A stretch of DNA of 64,000 nucleotides. Origin: Bacteroidales bacterium. Its GTDB lineage: Bacteria > Bacteroidota > Bacteroidia > Bacteroidales > WCHB1-69. The position numbers were made by a program, and so were the translations under genes. Under the pieces are notes generated by a model. The model had not been told where the DNA came from and searched no databases. It saw nothing but the letters and a program-made list of their open reading frames with translations. The first letter of the stretch is position 1. Every line of letters starts with the position of its first letter. This document shows, piece after piece, positions 1 through 10,139 of the stretch. The stretch is from NCBI GenBank assembly GCA_017549765.1, contig JAFYNM010000004.1, positions 65,161 to 129,160 of the forward strand, given 5' to 3'.

Positions 1-3000
1 TTTGAAGATTCTTTAGTCTATTGTTGGACGATGTTGGATCAGGATGGGGATGGCAATACATGGGTACAGGATATTATTAGTTATGCTCATTCGGGGAGCA
101 AAGCCATTTATTCGGAATCCGTCTATGATAGTTATAATGAACAATATATAGTGCAAGACAACTGGCTGATATCCCAGCCGGTATACATTTCGGACACCGC
201 CTGCCTTTCCTATTATGTCGATGCACTCTCGTGGTCTTTTTTCAATTATTCTGTACTTGTATCCACTACAGGTAATAATCCATCTGATTTTACACTGTTG
301 TTTGCGGATTCCACTTCCTCCGATAATTTACATCATAGAAAGATATCGTTGGCAAATTATGTCGGACAGACTATTTACTTGGCATTCCGGAACAACTCCA
401 TTCAGGATTGTTTTATTGATGATATTACCATTGCAACATTGGAAGACCATCCGATTGTGATAACGACTCCTAACTATATTGATTACGGAAATCTCTCCAT
501 TGGATATGGGGAGGTGAGGAGTTTTCAAGTAGAGACTTTCGGTCCTGTAGGTAATTTGAGTGTTTCCGGAACTTCTATCTGTGATTTTTCTCTGGACGGC
601 ATTAACTTTTCCAATACAGTAAGCCTGCCGAGCACAGGAGGCACCGTCTATGCTCGCTATACTCCTACCACTTCGGGATACTCTACCCAAACAGTGACCG
701 TTGCAGCAGAAAATGCCGAAAATCAAACAGTTAAATTACATGGCAGAGGCCTGCAGTGTTACAATACCATACCCTACACGCACAATTTCAATAATAGCAG
801 AAACGACTGTTGGTCTTATATCAATGCCAATCAAGATTATCGCATTTTTTATATTTCAGGAGGATCGGCCTACATAAGTATCAATTCTGGTAATGATATG
901 GACGATTGGTTGATTTCACCCATGTTTGAATTGAATGGTAACCAGTTTGGATTCTTTGAATATTGGAAACTAAGACATTCGCAAGAGACTACTTTTCAGG
1001 TGTATGCCATCAGCGCGTTAGATACTGTTCCCATCAGTCAGGTTGTTACAGTGGATGATAAGGATCATCATCTCTTCTATTTCGATTTGTCCTCCTTGCA
1101 GGGATTCTATCATCTGGGAATTCGTGTCATGTCCGACACGACCACTAATCAGGAGTATTTCTCCATCACCAACTTCAATATCCAAAACATAACTCCGCAG
1201 TTGGTTGTCAGTCCAGACACGCTCGATTTGGGGATGGCGTTTTTAGAGAGTAGTTCCCAAGAACGTCTTGTAGAGTTGGTGAAGGTGGGCATTCACACAC
1301 CTGTCAGCGTCTCAGTCCAAGCGCCTTTTGAAGTCTCTCTTGATGGGGTGAACTACAGTACCACCCTGTCCATTTCTGCCAGCACAGGAAACGTAATCTA
1401 TGATACAATCTTGGTGCGGATGATGCCCACTTCGGTTGGAAATTTTGCTGGATGGCTGACGATTTCTGTTGCAGGGCTCACGGACAGTGTCTATTTGACG
1501 GGCACCGTTCCAGATTGCCACAATGCCATTCCTTACACCTACAGTTTTACCAATAGTGATTGGAACGAATGTTGGACCATCGTCAATGCCAATGGAGACG
1601 GTGCGGCATTTCACATGAATGTGAATAGTGGATATTGTTACTATAGTTACAGTTACTCCAATACGGCTGATGATTGGCTCATATCCCCATATTTCCATTT
1701 TAACGGCCACCAATACGGGTCCATGGAATACAGGACAGCCAGCACCACTCGGCCAGAGCGGTTTGAAGTCTATGCGCTGGGCGCGGATACCATCCTGCTC
1801 ACTTCATTAATGGAAGTGAACAACACCTATTACCAAACGCTGTTATGGGATAATCTTTCTACCTTAAATGGAAACTATCGGATAGGCATTCATTGTGTTA
1901 CCCCGAGTAATGCAACATATTTTTATGTTCGCAACTTCAACATCTTCAATTTTCCGAATTTGATGTTGGATAATGATTCTATAAATTTCCCGATCACCAA
2001 TATGGGAAGCAGCAGTGCAGCCCAACAGGTGGTGTTGCAGCAAGCAGGGGTTACCGCTCCCATCACCGTCACGGCACCCACCCATTTCGAGGTCTCTGCC
2101 GACGGTGTGAATTTTGGAACCCAATGTACTATTCCTGCAGATACGGCTTTCGCGGCCGTGGACACTTTCTATGTCAGGTTCTCGCCGCTTCAAAAAGACT
2201 CTATTACAGGACAATTGATTGTCTCAGTTGCCGATGTGGCAGACACCATGTGGCTCACGGGTTTTGCCCGCGACTGCAACGACACCGTACAACTACCCTT
2301 CAGGGAGAGCTTTGAGGGGCCTTTTACCTATTGTTGGACTATTTTGGATCAGGATGGGGACGGTGTGACTTGGGAGCAGAGAAATAGCAGCTATTATGCA
2401 CATTCGGGCGGTTATAGCGTATATTCAGCATCTCATTATGATAGTTATCTTGGCGACCATATACCCCAAGACAATTGGCTGATATCCCAGCCCGTGTATA
2501 TTTCTGACACGGCCTTCCTTTCATACTATGCAAAAAGTAGCTCTTGGTCCTCTTTAACCCATTCGGTATATGTGTCCACAACAGGAACTAACCTGTCAGA
2601 TTTCACGGAATTAACGACAGACACTACTCGTGATGGCTATTATATCAGTCAAAGAATCTTTTCGTTGGCCGATTATGTCGGACAGACCATTCACATAGCA
2701 TTCCGCATCTTGGCGGAGTCCGATTGCTATTTGGATGACGTGACCATCGCGACTAAGGAGAGCCAACCGCTTTTGTTAGTGACGCCGAGCTATATCGATT
2801 ATAAACACATTTCTTCAGGGTATGGAGAGGTTAGATCTTTTACAGTAGAGCCTATGGGCAACGTGGGTAATATTGTGATATCAGGAAATACTATCTGCGA
2901 TTTTTCGACGGATGGCATCACTTTTTCCAACCCCTTGACCATCCCGAGCACAGGAGGTACCGTATATGCTCGTATCACACCCGCCTCTCAAGGATATATA

Positions 3001-6000
3001 AACGAAACAGTAAATATTTCATCCGAACACGCAGATTTACAAGTTGTTACGTTGCACGCCCAGGCTTTTGACTGTTACAACACAATTCCTTATTCATATA
3101 GTTTCAACAATTACAATCGGAATAACTGCTGGACAGTGGAGAATTACAACAACGATAGTAATATATTCCAGTTTTTAACAAACCAGGAATGTGCGTATTT
3201 GCGTGTCTATTCCAGTTATGACATGGACGAAGGGTTGATTTCTCCTCTTTTCCAGTTTGATGGTAACCAATATGGTTTCTTTGACTATTGGGGCCAAAAT
3301 AGCAATCTTCGCTTTGGTAATATCCAAGTTTTTGCCATGGGAGCGACGGACACCATTCCCATCAGTCCTGTAGTGAAAGTGCCCAAGGCTGATCACCAGC
3401 GGCTGATATTCAACACATCCTCCTTACAAGGAACTTATCATATTGGAATACGTGTTACTGCAGATCCGATTTCCAATATCGAGTATCTGTATATCAGCAA
3501 CTTTAACATTCAGAACATATCCCCGGTGTTCAATGTCTCACCTGACACATTGGACTTCGGAACAGAATTTTTGGAAGAAACGCATGCGAACCAACTTGTT
3601 TTGGTAACGACAGTGGATATTTCGAATCCCATCACCATCACCGCACCCGCGCCGTTTGAGGTTTCCGTGGATGGCGGAGTGACGTATAGTACCTCTTTGA
3701 CTATTCCGGCCAACAATACAGCCTTCGTCTATGATTCCGTTTTGGTGAGAATGTCTCCTACCATTCCCGGTGATTTTGCAGGTTGGATGATTCTCTCCAC
3801 AGCAGGTTTCGTTGACAGTGTCTATCTGACAGGAAATGTTCCCGACTGTCATAATACCATCCCGTACTCCTATAGTTTTTCCGATAGCCAGTGGAATGAG
3901 TGCTGGAGTATCGTCAATGCCAATAGAGATGGTTGGGCATTTTATATGAGTACTTCAAACGAATATGCGTATTTTTACGTGCCATCCGGTCGTACCGTGA
4001 ACGAATGGCTGATATCTCCTTACTTCCAATTGACAGGAAGCCATTACGGATTCTTTGATTATATGGGAGCTTTCAATCATAGTATAGACAGTTTCCAAGT
4101 TTTTGCCATAGGAGAAACGGATACGATACCGCTTGGCTCCGCTGTGCCTGAGAACAACAATGAATACCATAGGTTCTATTTTGACCTCTCTTCTTTGCAG
4201 GGCACCTATCGTGTGGGTGTTCATATAGAAGAAGACACCACTTCGGTATATCAATACCTATACATCAAAAACTTTAACATACTGCCCCTTGTCCCGGAAA
4301 TCACCGCCAACCCTGACACGTTGAATCTGGGAACTGAAATTTTGGAAGATTATCATCAAAGCTTACCTGTGGAAGTGATGACGTTGGGCAACACGAATCC
4401 CGTTACCATTACCGTACCTGCTCCGTTTGAAGTGTCTGCGGATGGCGGTGTTACGTATGGAACTTCCATGACTATTCCGGCTAACAGTGCATTTGTTGTG
4501 TATGATACCGTTCTGGTCAGAATGGCACCCACCACTTCCGGAGATTTTACAGGCTGGATGACCCTTTCCTTCCCCGGTGCCACGGATAGTGTCTATCTTT
4601 CCGGAAGAGTTCCCGACTGTCACAACACCATACCTTACAGCTATAGCTTTACCGATAGCCAATGGAATGAGTGTTGGACTATCATCAATGCCAATAATGA
4701 CTCGAAAAAATTTAACCTGAATATATCATATGGGTATGCTTATTACCTGTATAACACTTCTTTACCGGCAGATGATTGGCTTATCTCTCCTTACTTCCTC
4801 TTTGATGGTATGCAATATGGTTCTATTGATTGTAGAAAGAGCAGCAGCGGTTATTCCGAGCGTTTTGAAGTCTATGCTTTGGGAGCCGATACTATTTTGA
4901 TCATGCCCGTCATGGAGGTGAATAGCTCCTCATACGAAACAGTAATGTTGGACTTCACCCAGTTGAATGGTACTTATCGGATTGGATTCCACTGTGTTTC
5001 TCCCGCCAATCAGTATTATCTATATCTCAAGAATTTCAACGTGCTGCCGTTGGTACCTGACATTTCCACTAATCCGGCCACATTGGATTTTGGCAAACAG
5101 ACCATCAACACAACGACTGCCGCACAAGAGGTCACGGTTGATCTGGAGGGCATCTTCAATGCCATTCCGATTACAGTTCCTGCCCCATTCGAGGTCTCTC
5201 TGGACGGCAACACCTTCTCAGGAAGTGTGACGCTACCGGCCAAAAGCACTGCTTTTGCAGTAGATACCTTCTATGTGCGCTTCAATCCGACCGTCCCCGG
5301 AGTCTTCAATCCGATGCTGATCGTCTCCGCAGGAACCGTTGCTGATACCATCCTTCTGTATGGCGAGGCCTATAATTGTGCTGTGGCACAGTCGCTGCCC
5401 ATCGTGGAAGGCTTTGAAACGACCCTTTCTCCATGCTGGACAACACTGGATGCTGATGGTGATGGGCAAAACTGGATGTCCACAGCTTCCTTTACCTCCA
5501 CCAGCTACGCAGGTCACGATAGTCCTTTGGCGTATGTCTCCAGATCTTGGAATAGCACAGCCCTGAATCCCGACGACTGGTTGGTGTCACCGCAGATAGC
5601 CCCAACGGATAACACGGTGCTGTCTTTCTTCGTGAAAGGCAGTTACGCGACGGAACATTTCGCCGTATATGTCTCCACCGACAACACTCTGTCCTCTTTC
5701 TTGGCGACTACACCAATCATCACTGGCATCTCTACGAATGAATGGAAACAGTATGCCGCCCGTCTGAGTGATTACGTGGGAGATTCTGTCTATGTGGCAT
5801 TCCGCCATTATGATAGTTACGATCTGTATCATTTGTTGCTGGACGATGTCGTCATCACCGATTCTTTGGAGCATCCCATCTTGATGGTGAATCCTGACGA
5901 GTTGACTTTCGGGACGGTGGGAACAGGCGAGGTTGCCACCGACAGCATTGTTGTGGACGGTTATGGTTTCACATCCACCATGGTTGCCGGAGTCGCCGAT

Positions 6001-8724
6001 CCATTCACTATCTCTTTGGACGGTAGCTCCTTCACCAATATTCTGGCCATACCGCCTTATGGTGGCACCTTGTATGTCCGTTATGCTCCTACCACGGAAG
6101 GAACCCACAACGGCACCATCACCATCATGCCGGCTGGCATGGACAATGTGACAATCCCTCTGCATGGGACGGGCTTGGATTGCCAGAATACGGTTCCTTA
6201 CTCCTATCAGTTCAATGATAACCGGACACTTTGCTGGACGGTGGAAAATGCCAATCAGGATAACAGAACATTCCAATTCAACACCGCCGACAGTTGTGTG
6301 TACTACTATTACAGTACCCAGAATGCGGCCGACGACTGGTTGATTTCGCCTCAGTTTACCTTCAATGGCAATATGTACGGATATTTTGATTATAGAACTT
6401 CAAGTAGTTTGTATCCGGAAAGATATGAAGTCTTTGCTTTGGGTACAGACACTATCCGGTTGACCCAACCTATGGAGGTGACCAATATCAGCATAGAGAG
6501 ACAGTTGCTCGACTTTACCTCCCTGATTGGACCGTATAGAATAGGTATCCACTGTATCTCCGATGCAGACATGTACAATTTCTACATCAAAAACTTTAAC
6601 ATTCAGAATATCACCCCGACATTTATGACGAATGTGGATTCTCTTGACTTCGGCATGCAGGCGTTGGGCACTCAGTCGGATCCGCAACAAGTGATTTTGA
6701 CTTCTATTGGCGTTTATACGCCGATTACGGTCACAGCCCCTGCACAATATGAGGTTTCCTTGGATGGCGTGAACTATTCCAGTTCCTTGATACTGCCATA
6801 TCATATTACCGCTATTGTCAATGATACGCTTTTCGTGCGTTTAGCGCCGACAGCTGTGGGACTCTTCAACAGTCCGTTGACCATCTCGTCGAACAATCTG
6901 CAGAAGACCATCATGTTGACAGGTATGTCCAGAGACTGCGACGCGGCGGCCACCGTTCCCTTCATGGAAGACTTTGAAGGATATAACAACTACTGCTGGA
7001 CGATAGTGGATGGAGATAACGATGGTTATGAATGGTGGAAGGATAACAATAGCACGAACGCTCATTCCGGGACAGGACACATGGTGTCCGAATCCTATCA
7101 CTCCAGCACCCCATTATGCCCTGACAACTGGCTTATTTCCCAGCCAATACAACTGCCTGAGATTCCTGCCAGACTCAGCTTCTGGGTTTCATCTTCTTCA
7201 AGCTATTATGCTGATGAGCATTATTCGGTATATGTTTCCACTTCAGGCAATAGCATTCAAGATTTTACGAATGCTGTATTCACTTCTGTATCTGTCTATG
7301 GGTATCAACAGCAAAGTGTCTCCCTTCGCGATTATGCAGGTCAGACGGTCTATATTGCTTTCCGTCATCATAATACGTGTAACGAGCTCAAGTTGCTTTT
7401 GGATGATATTTCCATACAGCTCGATACGGTACCGCAGTTGCCGTTGGTTGCCACAGACTCTGTGATGGCCATCACGCAGCTCTCTGCCGCCGGGGTGGGT
7501 CATCTTGTCTTTGATGGCAACGATGCGATCACTGACCGTGGATTCTGCTGGAGTACGTCGCCCAATCCTACGCTGAGCGACAGCCATGTGTCTTCGCCCA
7601 CGCCTTCCGCTTCTTTCATGGGTATGCTTACTGGTTTGTCGGAGCACACCACCTACCATCTGCGTGCTTATGCTACCAACAGCTTTGGTACGGTATATGG
7701 AGAAGATGTCGTCTTCACCACCTTGTGCGGGCCTGCCACTTATACCAGCTTCAACCAAACGGCTTGTGAGAGTTACACGTGGAATGGCACTACCTATGAG
7801 ACCTCCGGTGACTATGTCCAGACGCTGGAGAATGTTATTGGTTGTGACTCCATCGTGACCATGCACCTGACCATCTATCATGGCGATTCCACCGAGTTCA
7901 CGCAGGAGGCGTGCGAGTCCTTCACTTGGGCCAATACCAACTACTCAACCTCCGGTGATTATACCAAGACCTTTGCCAATGTTCACGGATGCGACTCCGT
8001 GGTGACTATGCATCTAACGATTTATCATGGTGATGTGACCGCCTTCTCGGATACGGCTTGCGAGGCTTACACTTGGGACAATACCGTTTATACCACCTCG
8101 GGCGATTATACCAAGACCTTTGCCAATGTTCACGGATGCGACTCTGTGGTCACGCTCCACCTGACCATCCATTATGGCGACTCCACTGAGTTTGAGCAGA
8201 CCACTTGCGACTCTTATGTGTGGGAAGACTCCACCTATACGGTTTCAGGAGATTACACCCGCCTCTATGAGAATGTAAACGGTTGCGACTCCGTGGTGAC
8301 CATGCACCTGACGGTATATCCTTCCGTAACCAGCGAGTTTGTGGAATCTTGTCCCGACTCCTGCTACATTTGGAACGGAGAGTCCTTTTGTGCTTCTGGA
8401 GATTACACCCAGACCTTGCAAACCATTCATGGTTGTGACAGTGTGGTGACCCTGCATCTGACCATCACGGTGGGCGTGGAGAACCCCGTCATCGACCAGA
8501 ATCTGCAGGTGTATCCGAACCCGACCAACGGATTGCTTTCTATCAGAGGCACCGCCTTCACCCAAGTGCTGCTTTTTGATGCTTACGGCAAGAGAATCGG
8601 TGTTTGGAATGTGGAGGGAGATGTGACTCAAATCGACCTGTCCTCCTATGCACCAGGTGTTTATTTCGTGAAAGTGATGGATAAACAACAGATCGTAGGG
8701 GTCAAGAAGGTCATCAAGCAATAG
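1..8724 (+). CDS. Giant T9SS-exported repeat protein (choice-of-anchor J type), 5' end outside the window
   Basis: The reading frame is open from base 1, and its first residues (FEDS...YCWTMLDQDGDG) match the start of a repeat seen again later, so the true start lies upstream and the first ATG (31) is internal. Two alternating module types are visible. Four are choice-of-anchor J-like units (FE...YCWT..D.DGDG ... DNWLISQP ... DDV.I): one at the left edge and others near 2290, 5395 and 6955. Six are related units (C.NTIPYSYSF...WNECW ... DDWLISP). Each is followed by a beta-sandwich segment with the motif FEVS.DG..Y. A fibronectin III-like domain (about 7440-7725) and five Cys-containing repeats of about 45-49 residues (CDSVVTMHLTI) follow. 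The last about 80 residues (VYPNPTNG ... GVYFVKV) are a T9SS type A sorting domain, so the protein is probably exported and anchored at or released from the outer membrane. The role is likely adhesin-like or glycan-binding, but no catalytic domain is visible. Confidence 0.85.
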   Translation, partial: FEDSLVYCWTMLDQDGDGNTWVQDIISYAHSGSKAIYSESVYDSYNEQYIVQDNWLISQPVYISDTACLSYYVDALSWSFFNYSVLVSTTGNNPSDFTLLFADSTSSDNLHHRKISLANYVGQTIYLAFRNNSIQDCFIDDITIATLEDHPIVITTPNYIDYGNLSIGYGEVRSFQVETFGPVGNLSVSGTSICDFSLDGINFSNTVSLPSTGGTVYARYTPTTSGYSTQTVTVAAENAENQTVKLHGRGLQCYNTIPYTHNFNNSRNDCWSYINANQDYRIFYISGGSAYISINSGNDMDDWLISPMFELNGNQFGFFEYWKLRHSQETTFQVYAISALDTVPISQVVTVDDKDHHLFYFDLSSLQGFYHLGIRVMSDTTTNQEYFSITNFNIQNITPQLVVSPDTLDLGMAFLESSSQERLVELVKVGIHTPVSVSVQAPFEVSLDGVNYSTTLSISASTGNVIYDTILVRMMPTSVGNFAGWLTISVAGLTDSVYLTGTVPDCHNAIPYTYSFTNSDWNECWTIVNANGDGAAFHMNVNSGYCYYSYSYSNTADDWLISPYFHFNGHQYGSMEYRTASTTRPERFEVYALGADTILLTSLMEVNNTYYQTLLWDNLSTLNGNYRIGIHCVTPSNATYFYVRNFNIFNFPNLMLDNDSINFPITNMGSSSAAQQVVLQQAGVTAPITVTAPTHFEVSADGVNFGTQCTIPADTAFAAVDTFYVRFSPLQKDSITGQLIVSVADVADTMWLTGFARDCNDTVQLPFRESFEGPFTYCWTILDQDGDGVTWEQRNSSYYAHSGGYSVYSASHYDSYLGDHIPQDNWLISQPVYISDTAFLSYYAKSSSWSSLTHSVYVSTTGTNLSDFTELTTDTTRDGYYISQRIFSLADYVGQTIHIAFRILAESDCYLDDVTIATKESQPLLLVTPSYIDYKHISSGYGEVRSFTVEPMGNVGNIVISGNTICDFSTDGITFSNPLTIPSTGGTVYARITPASQGYINETVNISSEHADLQVVTLHAQAFDCYNTIPYSYSFNNYNRNNCWTVENYNNDSNIFQFLTNQECAYLRVYSSYDMDEGLISPLFQFDGNQYGFFDYWGQNSNLRFGNIQVFAMGATDTIPISPVVKVPKADHQRLIFNTSSLQGTYHIGIRVTADPISNIEYLYISNFNIQNISPVFNVSPDTLDFGTEFLEETHANQLVLVTTVDISNPITITAPAPFEVSVDGGVTYSTSLTIPANNTAFVYDSVLVRMSPTIPGDFAGWMILSTAGFVDSVYLTGNVPDCHNTIPYSYSFSDSQWNECWSIVNANRDGWAFYMSTSNEYAYFYVPSGRTVNEWLISPYFQLTGSHYGFFDYMGAFNHSIDSFQVFAIGETDTIPLGSAVPENNNEYHRFYFDLSSLQGTYRVGVHIEEDTTSVYQYLYIKNFNILPLVPEITANPDTLNLGTEILEDYHQSLPVEVMTLGNTNPVTITVPAPFEVSADGGVTYGTSMTIPANSAFVVYDTVLVRMAPTTSGDFTGWMTLSFPGATDSVYLSGRVPDCHNTIPYSYSFTDSQWNECWTIINANNDSKKFNLNISYGYAYYLYNTSLPADDWLISPYFLFDGMQYGSIDCRKSSSGYSERFEVYALGADTILIMPVMEVNSSSYETVMLDFTQLNGTYRIGFHCVSPANQYYLYLKNFNVLPLVPDISTNPATLDFGKQTINTTTAAQEVTVDLEGIFNAIPITVPAPFEVSLDGNTFSGSVTLPAKSTAFAVDTFYVRFNPTVPGVFNPMLIVSAGTVADTILLYGEAYNCAVAQSLPIVEGFETTLSPCWTTLDADGDGQNWMSTASFTSTSYAGHDSPLAYVSRSWNSTALNPDDWLVSPQIAPTDNTVLSFFVKGSYATEHFAVYVSTDNTLSSFLATTPIITGISTNEWKQYAARLSDYVGDSVYVAFRHYDSYDLYHLLLDDVVITDSLEHPILMVNPDELTFGTVGTGEVATDSIVVDGYGFTSTMVAGVADPFTISLDGSSFTNILAIPPYGGTLYVRYAPTTEGTHNGTITIMPAGMDNVTIPLHGTGLDCQNTVPYSYQFNDNRTLCWTVENANQDNRTFQFNTADSCVYYYYSTQNAADDWLISPQFTFNGNMYGYFDYRTSSSLYPERYEVFALGTDTIRLTQPMEVTNISIERQLLDFTSLIGPYRIGIHCISDADMYNFYIKNFNIQNITPTFMTNVDSLDFGMQALGTQSDPQQVILTSIGVYTPITVTAPAQYEVSLDGVNYSSSLILPYHITAIVNDTLFVRLAPTAVGLFNSPLTISSNNLQKTIMLTGMSRDCDAAATVPFMEDFEGYNNYCWTIVDGDNDGYEWWKDNNSTNAHSGTGHMVSESYHSSTPLCPDNWLISQPIQLPEIPARLSFWVSSSSSYYADEHYSVYVSTSGNSIQDFTNAVFTSVSVYGYQQQSVSLRDYAGQTVYIAFRHHNTCNELKLLLDDISIQLDTVPQLPLVATDSVMAITQLSAAGVGHLVFDGNDAITDRGFCWSTSPNPTLSDSHVSSPTPSASFMGMLTGLSEHTTYHLRAYATNSFGTVYGEDVVFTTLCGPATYTSFNQTACESYTWNGTTYETSGDYVQTLENVIGCDSIVTMHLTIYHGDSTEFTQEACESFTWANTNYSTSGDYTKTFANVHGCDSVVTMHLTIYHGDVTAFSDTACEAYTWDNTVYTTSGDYTKTFANVHGCDSVVTLHLTIHYGDSTEFEQTTCDSYVWEDSTYTVSGDYTRLYENVNGCDSVVTMHLTVYPSVTSEFVESCPDSCYIWNGESFCASGDYTQTLQTIHGCDSVVTLHLTITVGVENPVIDQNLQVYPNPTNGLLSIRGTAFTQVLLFDAYGKRIGVWNVEGDVTQIDLSSYAPGVYFVKVMDKQQIVGVKKVIKQ
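7738..8472 (+). repeat. Five tandem CDSVVT-type Cys repeats inside the giant protein
   Basis: Five consecutive units carry the pattern ..C.S.TW....Y..SGDY...... GCDSVVTMHLTI. Each has two conserved Cys residues, which could form a disulfide in the mature surface protein. Units two and three are nearly identical at the DNA level: about 40 bases match exactly at 7957-7997 and 8104-8144, 147 bp apart. That points to a recent duplication or gene conversion. The last unit has a variant first half with an extra Cys. Confidence 0.75.
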
Positions 8725-8743
8725 CATAGGCTATACAATATCG

Positions 8744-8781
8744 ATCCCCGTGTTGACAAACCTCAGCACGGGGATTTTTTT
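8744..8781 (+). terminator. Rho-independent terminator of the giant gene
   Basis: A perfect 9-bp stem (ATCCCCGTG at 8744-8752, CACGGGGAT at 8767-8775) with a 14-nt loop is followed directly by a run of T (8775-8781), 20 bp after the stop codon. Confidence 0.85.
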
Positions 8782-8835
8782 GCTTGTTATAGAAGGATAA
8801 TATAGGTAGATTTATGTTATCCGAGGAGGTAATGA

Positions 8836-9066
8836 CTATAGTGGGCTTTTACCTGTAATGATGAACCAGATTATGATAAAAAGACCTAGAAGAATGGGGA
8901 TGAGGGTATAATAAATCCAATGGATGATGTAGCCTGTCTTCTCTCCAAACCGTTCCTGCATTTTTTGTAGTTTCCCGAATTTCTCGGGATGGCTCTTGCG
9001 GTAAAACAAGGAAAAGAGGCCGAAGCCTATGGCGAAGATGCCAAAAAGAAGAGAAAAGATATTCAT
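8836..9066 (-). CDS. Small two-helix membrane protein
   Basis: A 76-residue protein with two hydrophobic segments: about residues 3-20 (IFSLLFGIFAIGFGLFSLF) and 47-68 (IHWIYYTLIPILLGLFIIIW). They are joined by a basic, charged stretch (RKSHPEKFGKLQKMQERFGEKTG). This suggests a hairpin in the inner membrane with a cytoplasmic loop. I do not recognise the family. It lies downstream of serA on the same strand, but a strong terminator separates them. Confidence 0.55.
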   Translation of the reverse strand: MNIFSLLFGIFAIGFGLFSLFYRKSHPEKFGKLQKMQERFGEKTGYIIHWIYYTLIPILLGLFIIIWFIITGKSPL

Positions 9067-9083
9067 TTTTAAGGTGTTTTAAA

Positions 9084-9123
9084 TAAAAAAATGGGGGAGG
9101 GCAATGTTTTGCCCCCCCCCCAT
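9084..9123 (-). terminator. Rho-independent terminator of the serC-serA operon
   Basis: On the minus strand a GC-rich stem (arms at 9109-9123 and 9091-9104, with one bulge) is followed by seven T (the A run at 9084-9090). It lies 23 bp after the serA stop. The right arm contains a run of ten C at 9112-9121. Confidence 0.75.
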
Positions 9124-9145
9124 GTGATTTGTTGAAAAACAACGA

Positions 9146-10063
9146 TTATTTGTTGACTTGGAATTTCTTGTCGCCGTTGACGAAGAAGTTCACGATCTGG
9201 GTGGCAGCGGCGAGACCGGCGTTGATGTTGGCCTCGGCGGTTTCGGCACCCTGTTTTTTCGGGGTGGCGAAGAAGCGTTTCTCAAACTTGCCGAACTCTT
9301 CCATGGCGTCGGGAGCAATGTCGGTGCAGTATTTGAGATCCTCACGCTCTGCCATCAAAGCGATGAGTTCTTCCTCGTTGATGACCTCCTTGCGGGCGGT
9401 GTTGATCACGCAGCCGCCTTTGGGCATGAGGCCGACGAGAGCCTTGTTGATAGACTTCTTGGTCTGGTCGTTGGCGGGGATGTGCAGGGAGATGTAGTTA
9501 CAGTTTTTGTAGAGCTCTTCCAGCGTGTCGGGCACGATGACGCCTTCTGCTTCCATCTTCTCTTTCGGGATGAACGGGTCGAAGGCCCAGACTTCCATGC
9601 CGAGGGCGCGGGCTTTCTCAGCCACGAGACGGCCGACATTACCATAAGCCTGGATACCGATCTTCTTGCCTTTCAGCTCGGAACCGGTGCCTGGTTTGAA
9701 GGTGTTGCGGGCCATGTAGATCATCATGCCGAGGGCCAGCTCAGCCACGGCGTTGGAGTTCTGGCCGGGGGTGTTCATCGCCACGATGTTGTTGGCGGTG
9801 CAAGCGGCCAGGTCGAGGTTGTCGAAGCCGGCACCGGCGCGTACCACAACCTTGAGGTTCTTGGCGGCGTCGATGACCTGGGCCGTCACCTTGTCGGAAC
9901 GCACGATCATGGCGTCCACATCAGCCACGGCAGCGTACAACTCCTCAGGAGTTTCATATTTTTCCAGCAGAACCAATTCGTATCCTGCCTTTTCCACGAT
10001 AGCGCGAATGCCATCCACTGCGGCCTTCGCGAAAGGTTTTTGGGTTGCAACGAGAACTTTCAT
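9146..10063 (-). CDS. serA: D-3-phosphoglycerate dehydrogenase, short form
   Basis: Oxidises 3-phosphoglycerate to 3-phosphohydroxypyruvate with NAD, the first step of serine synthesis, in the cytoplasm. At 305 residues it is the short type without the C-terminal ACT domain. The nucleotide-binding motif is at about 137-145 (IQAYGNVGR), and the substrate/catalytic Arg is in NTARKE (about residue 224). Where most family members have a catalytic His (P-H-x-G-A), this protein has Lys (TPKKQGAE, residues 269-270). That is the variant I associate with Bacteroides and Entamoeba enzymes. Its place downstream of serC confirms the pathway. The start (10063) gives the normal N-terminus (MKVLVATQKPF). 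Confidence 0.93.
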   Translation of the reverse strand: MKVLVATQKPFAKAAVDGIRAIVEKAGYELVLLEKYETPEELYAAVADVDAMIVRSDKVTAQVIDAAKNLKVVVRAGAGFDNLDLAACTANNIVAMNTPGQNSNAVAELALGMMIYMARNTFKPGTGSELKGKKIGIQAYGNVGRLVAEKARALGMEVWAFDPFIPKEKMEAEGVIVPDTLEELYKNCNYISLHIPANDQTKKSINKALVGLMPKGGCVINTARKEVINEEELIALMAEREDLKYCTDIAPDAMEEFGKFEKRFFATPKKQGAETAEANINAGLAAATQIVNFFVNGDKKFQVNK

Positions 10064-10120
10064 TGTTTATTTGTTTAATTGTTTAATTGTTAAGGGGTTG
10101 AGATTGTGAGTTGTTTTGTT

Positions 10121-10139
10121 GTTGGATTGTTGATTATTG
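10121..10139. repeat. Left inverted repeat flanking the four-helix-bundle gene
   Basis: GTTGGATTGTTGATTATTG on the plus strand matches, with a few differences, the reverse complement of 10509-10528. The pair brackets the four-helix-bundle reading frame; this copy overlaps its stop codon. Confidence 0.5.

Noticed and set aside
7738-8472. Tandem repeats as a possible CRISPR-like array
   Set aside because: They are coding repeats of about 147 bp in frame, with conserved protein motifs.
9112-9121. Run of ten C as a possible phase-variation tract
   Set aside because: It forms one arm of the serA terminator and lies outside any gene or promoter.
9158-10078. A 306-residue plus-strand frame over serA
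   Set aside because: Antisense of serA with no recognisable motif.
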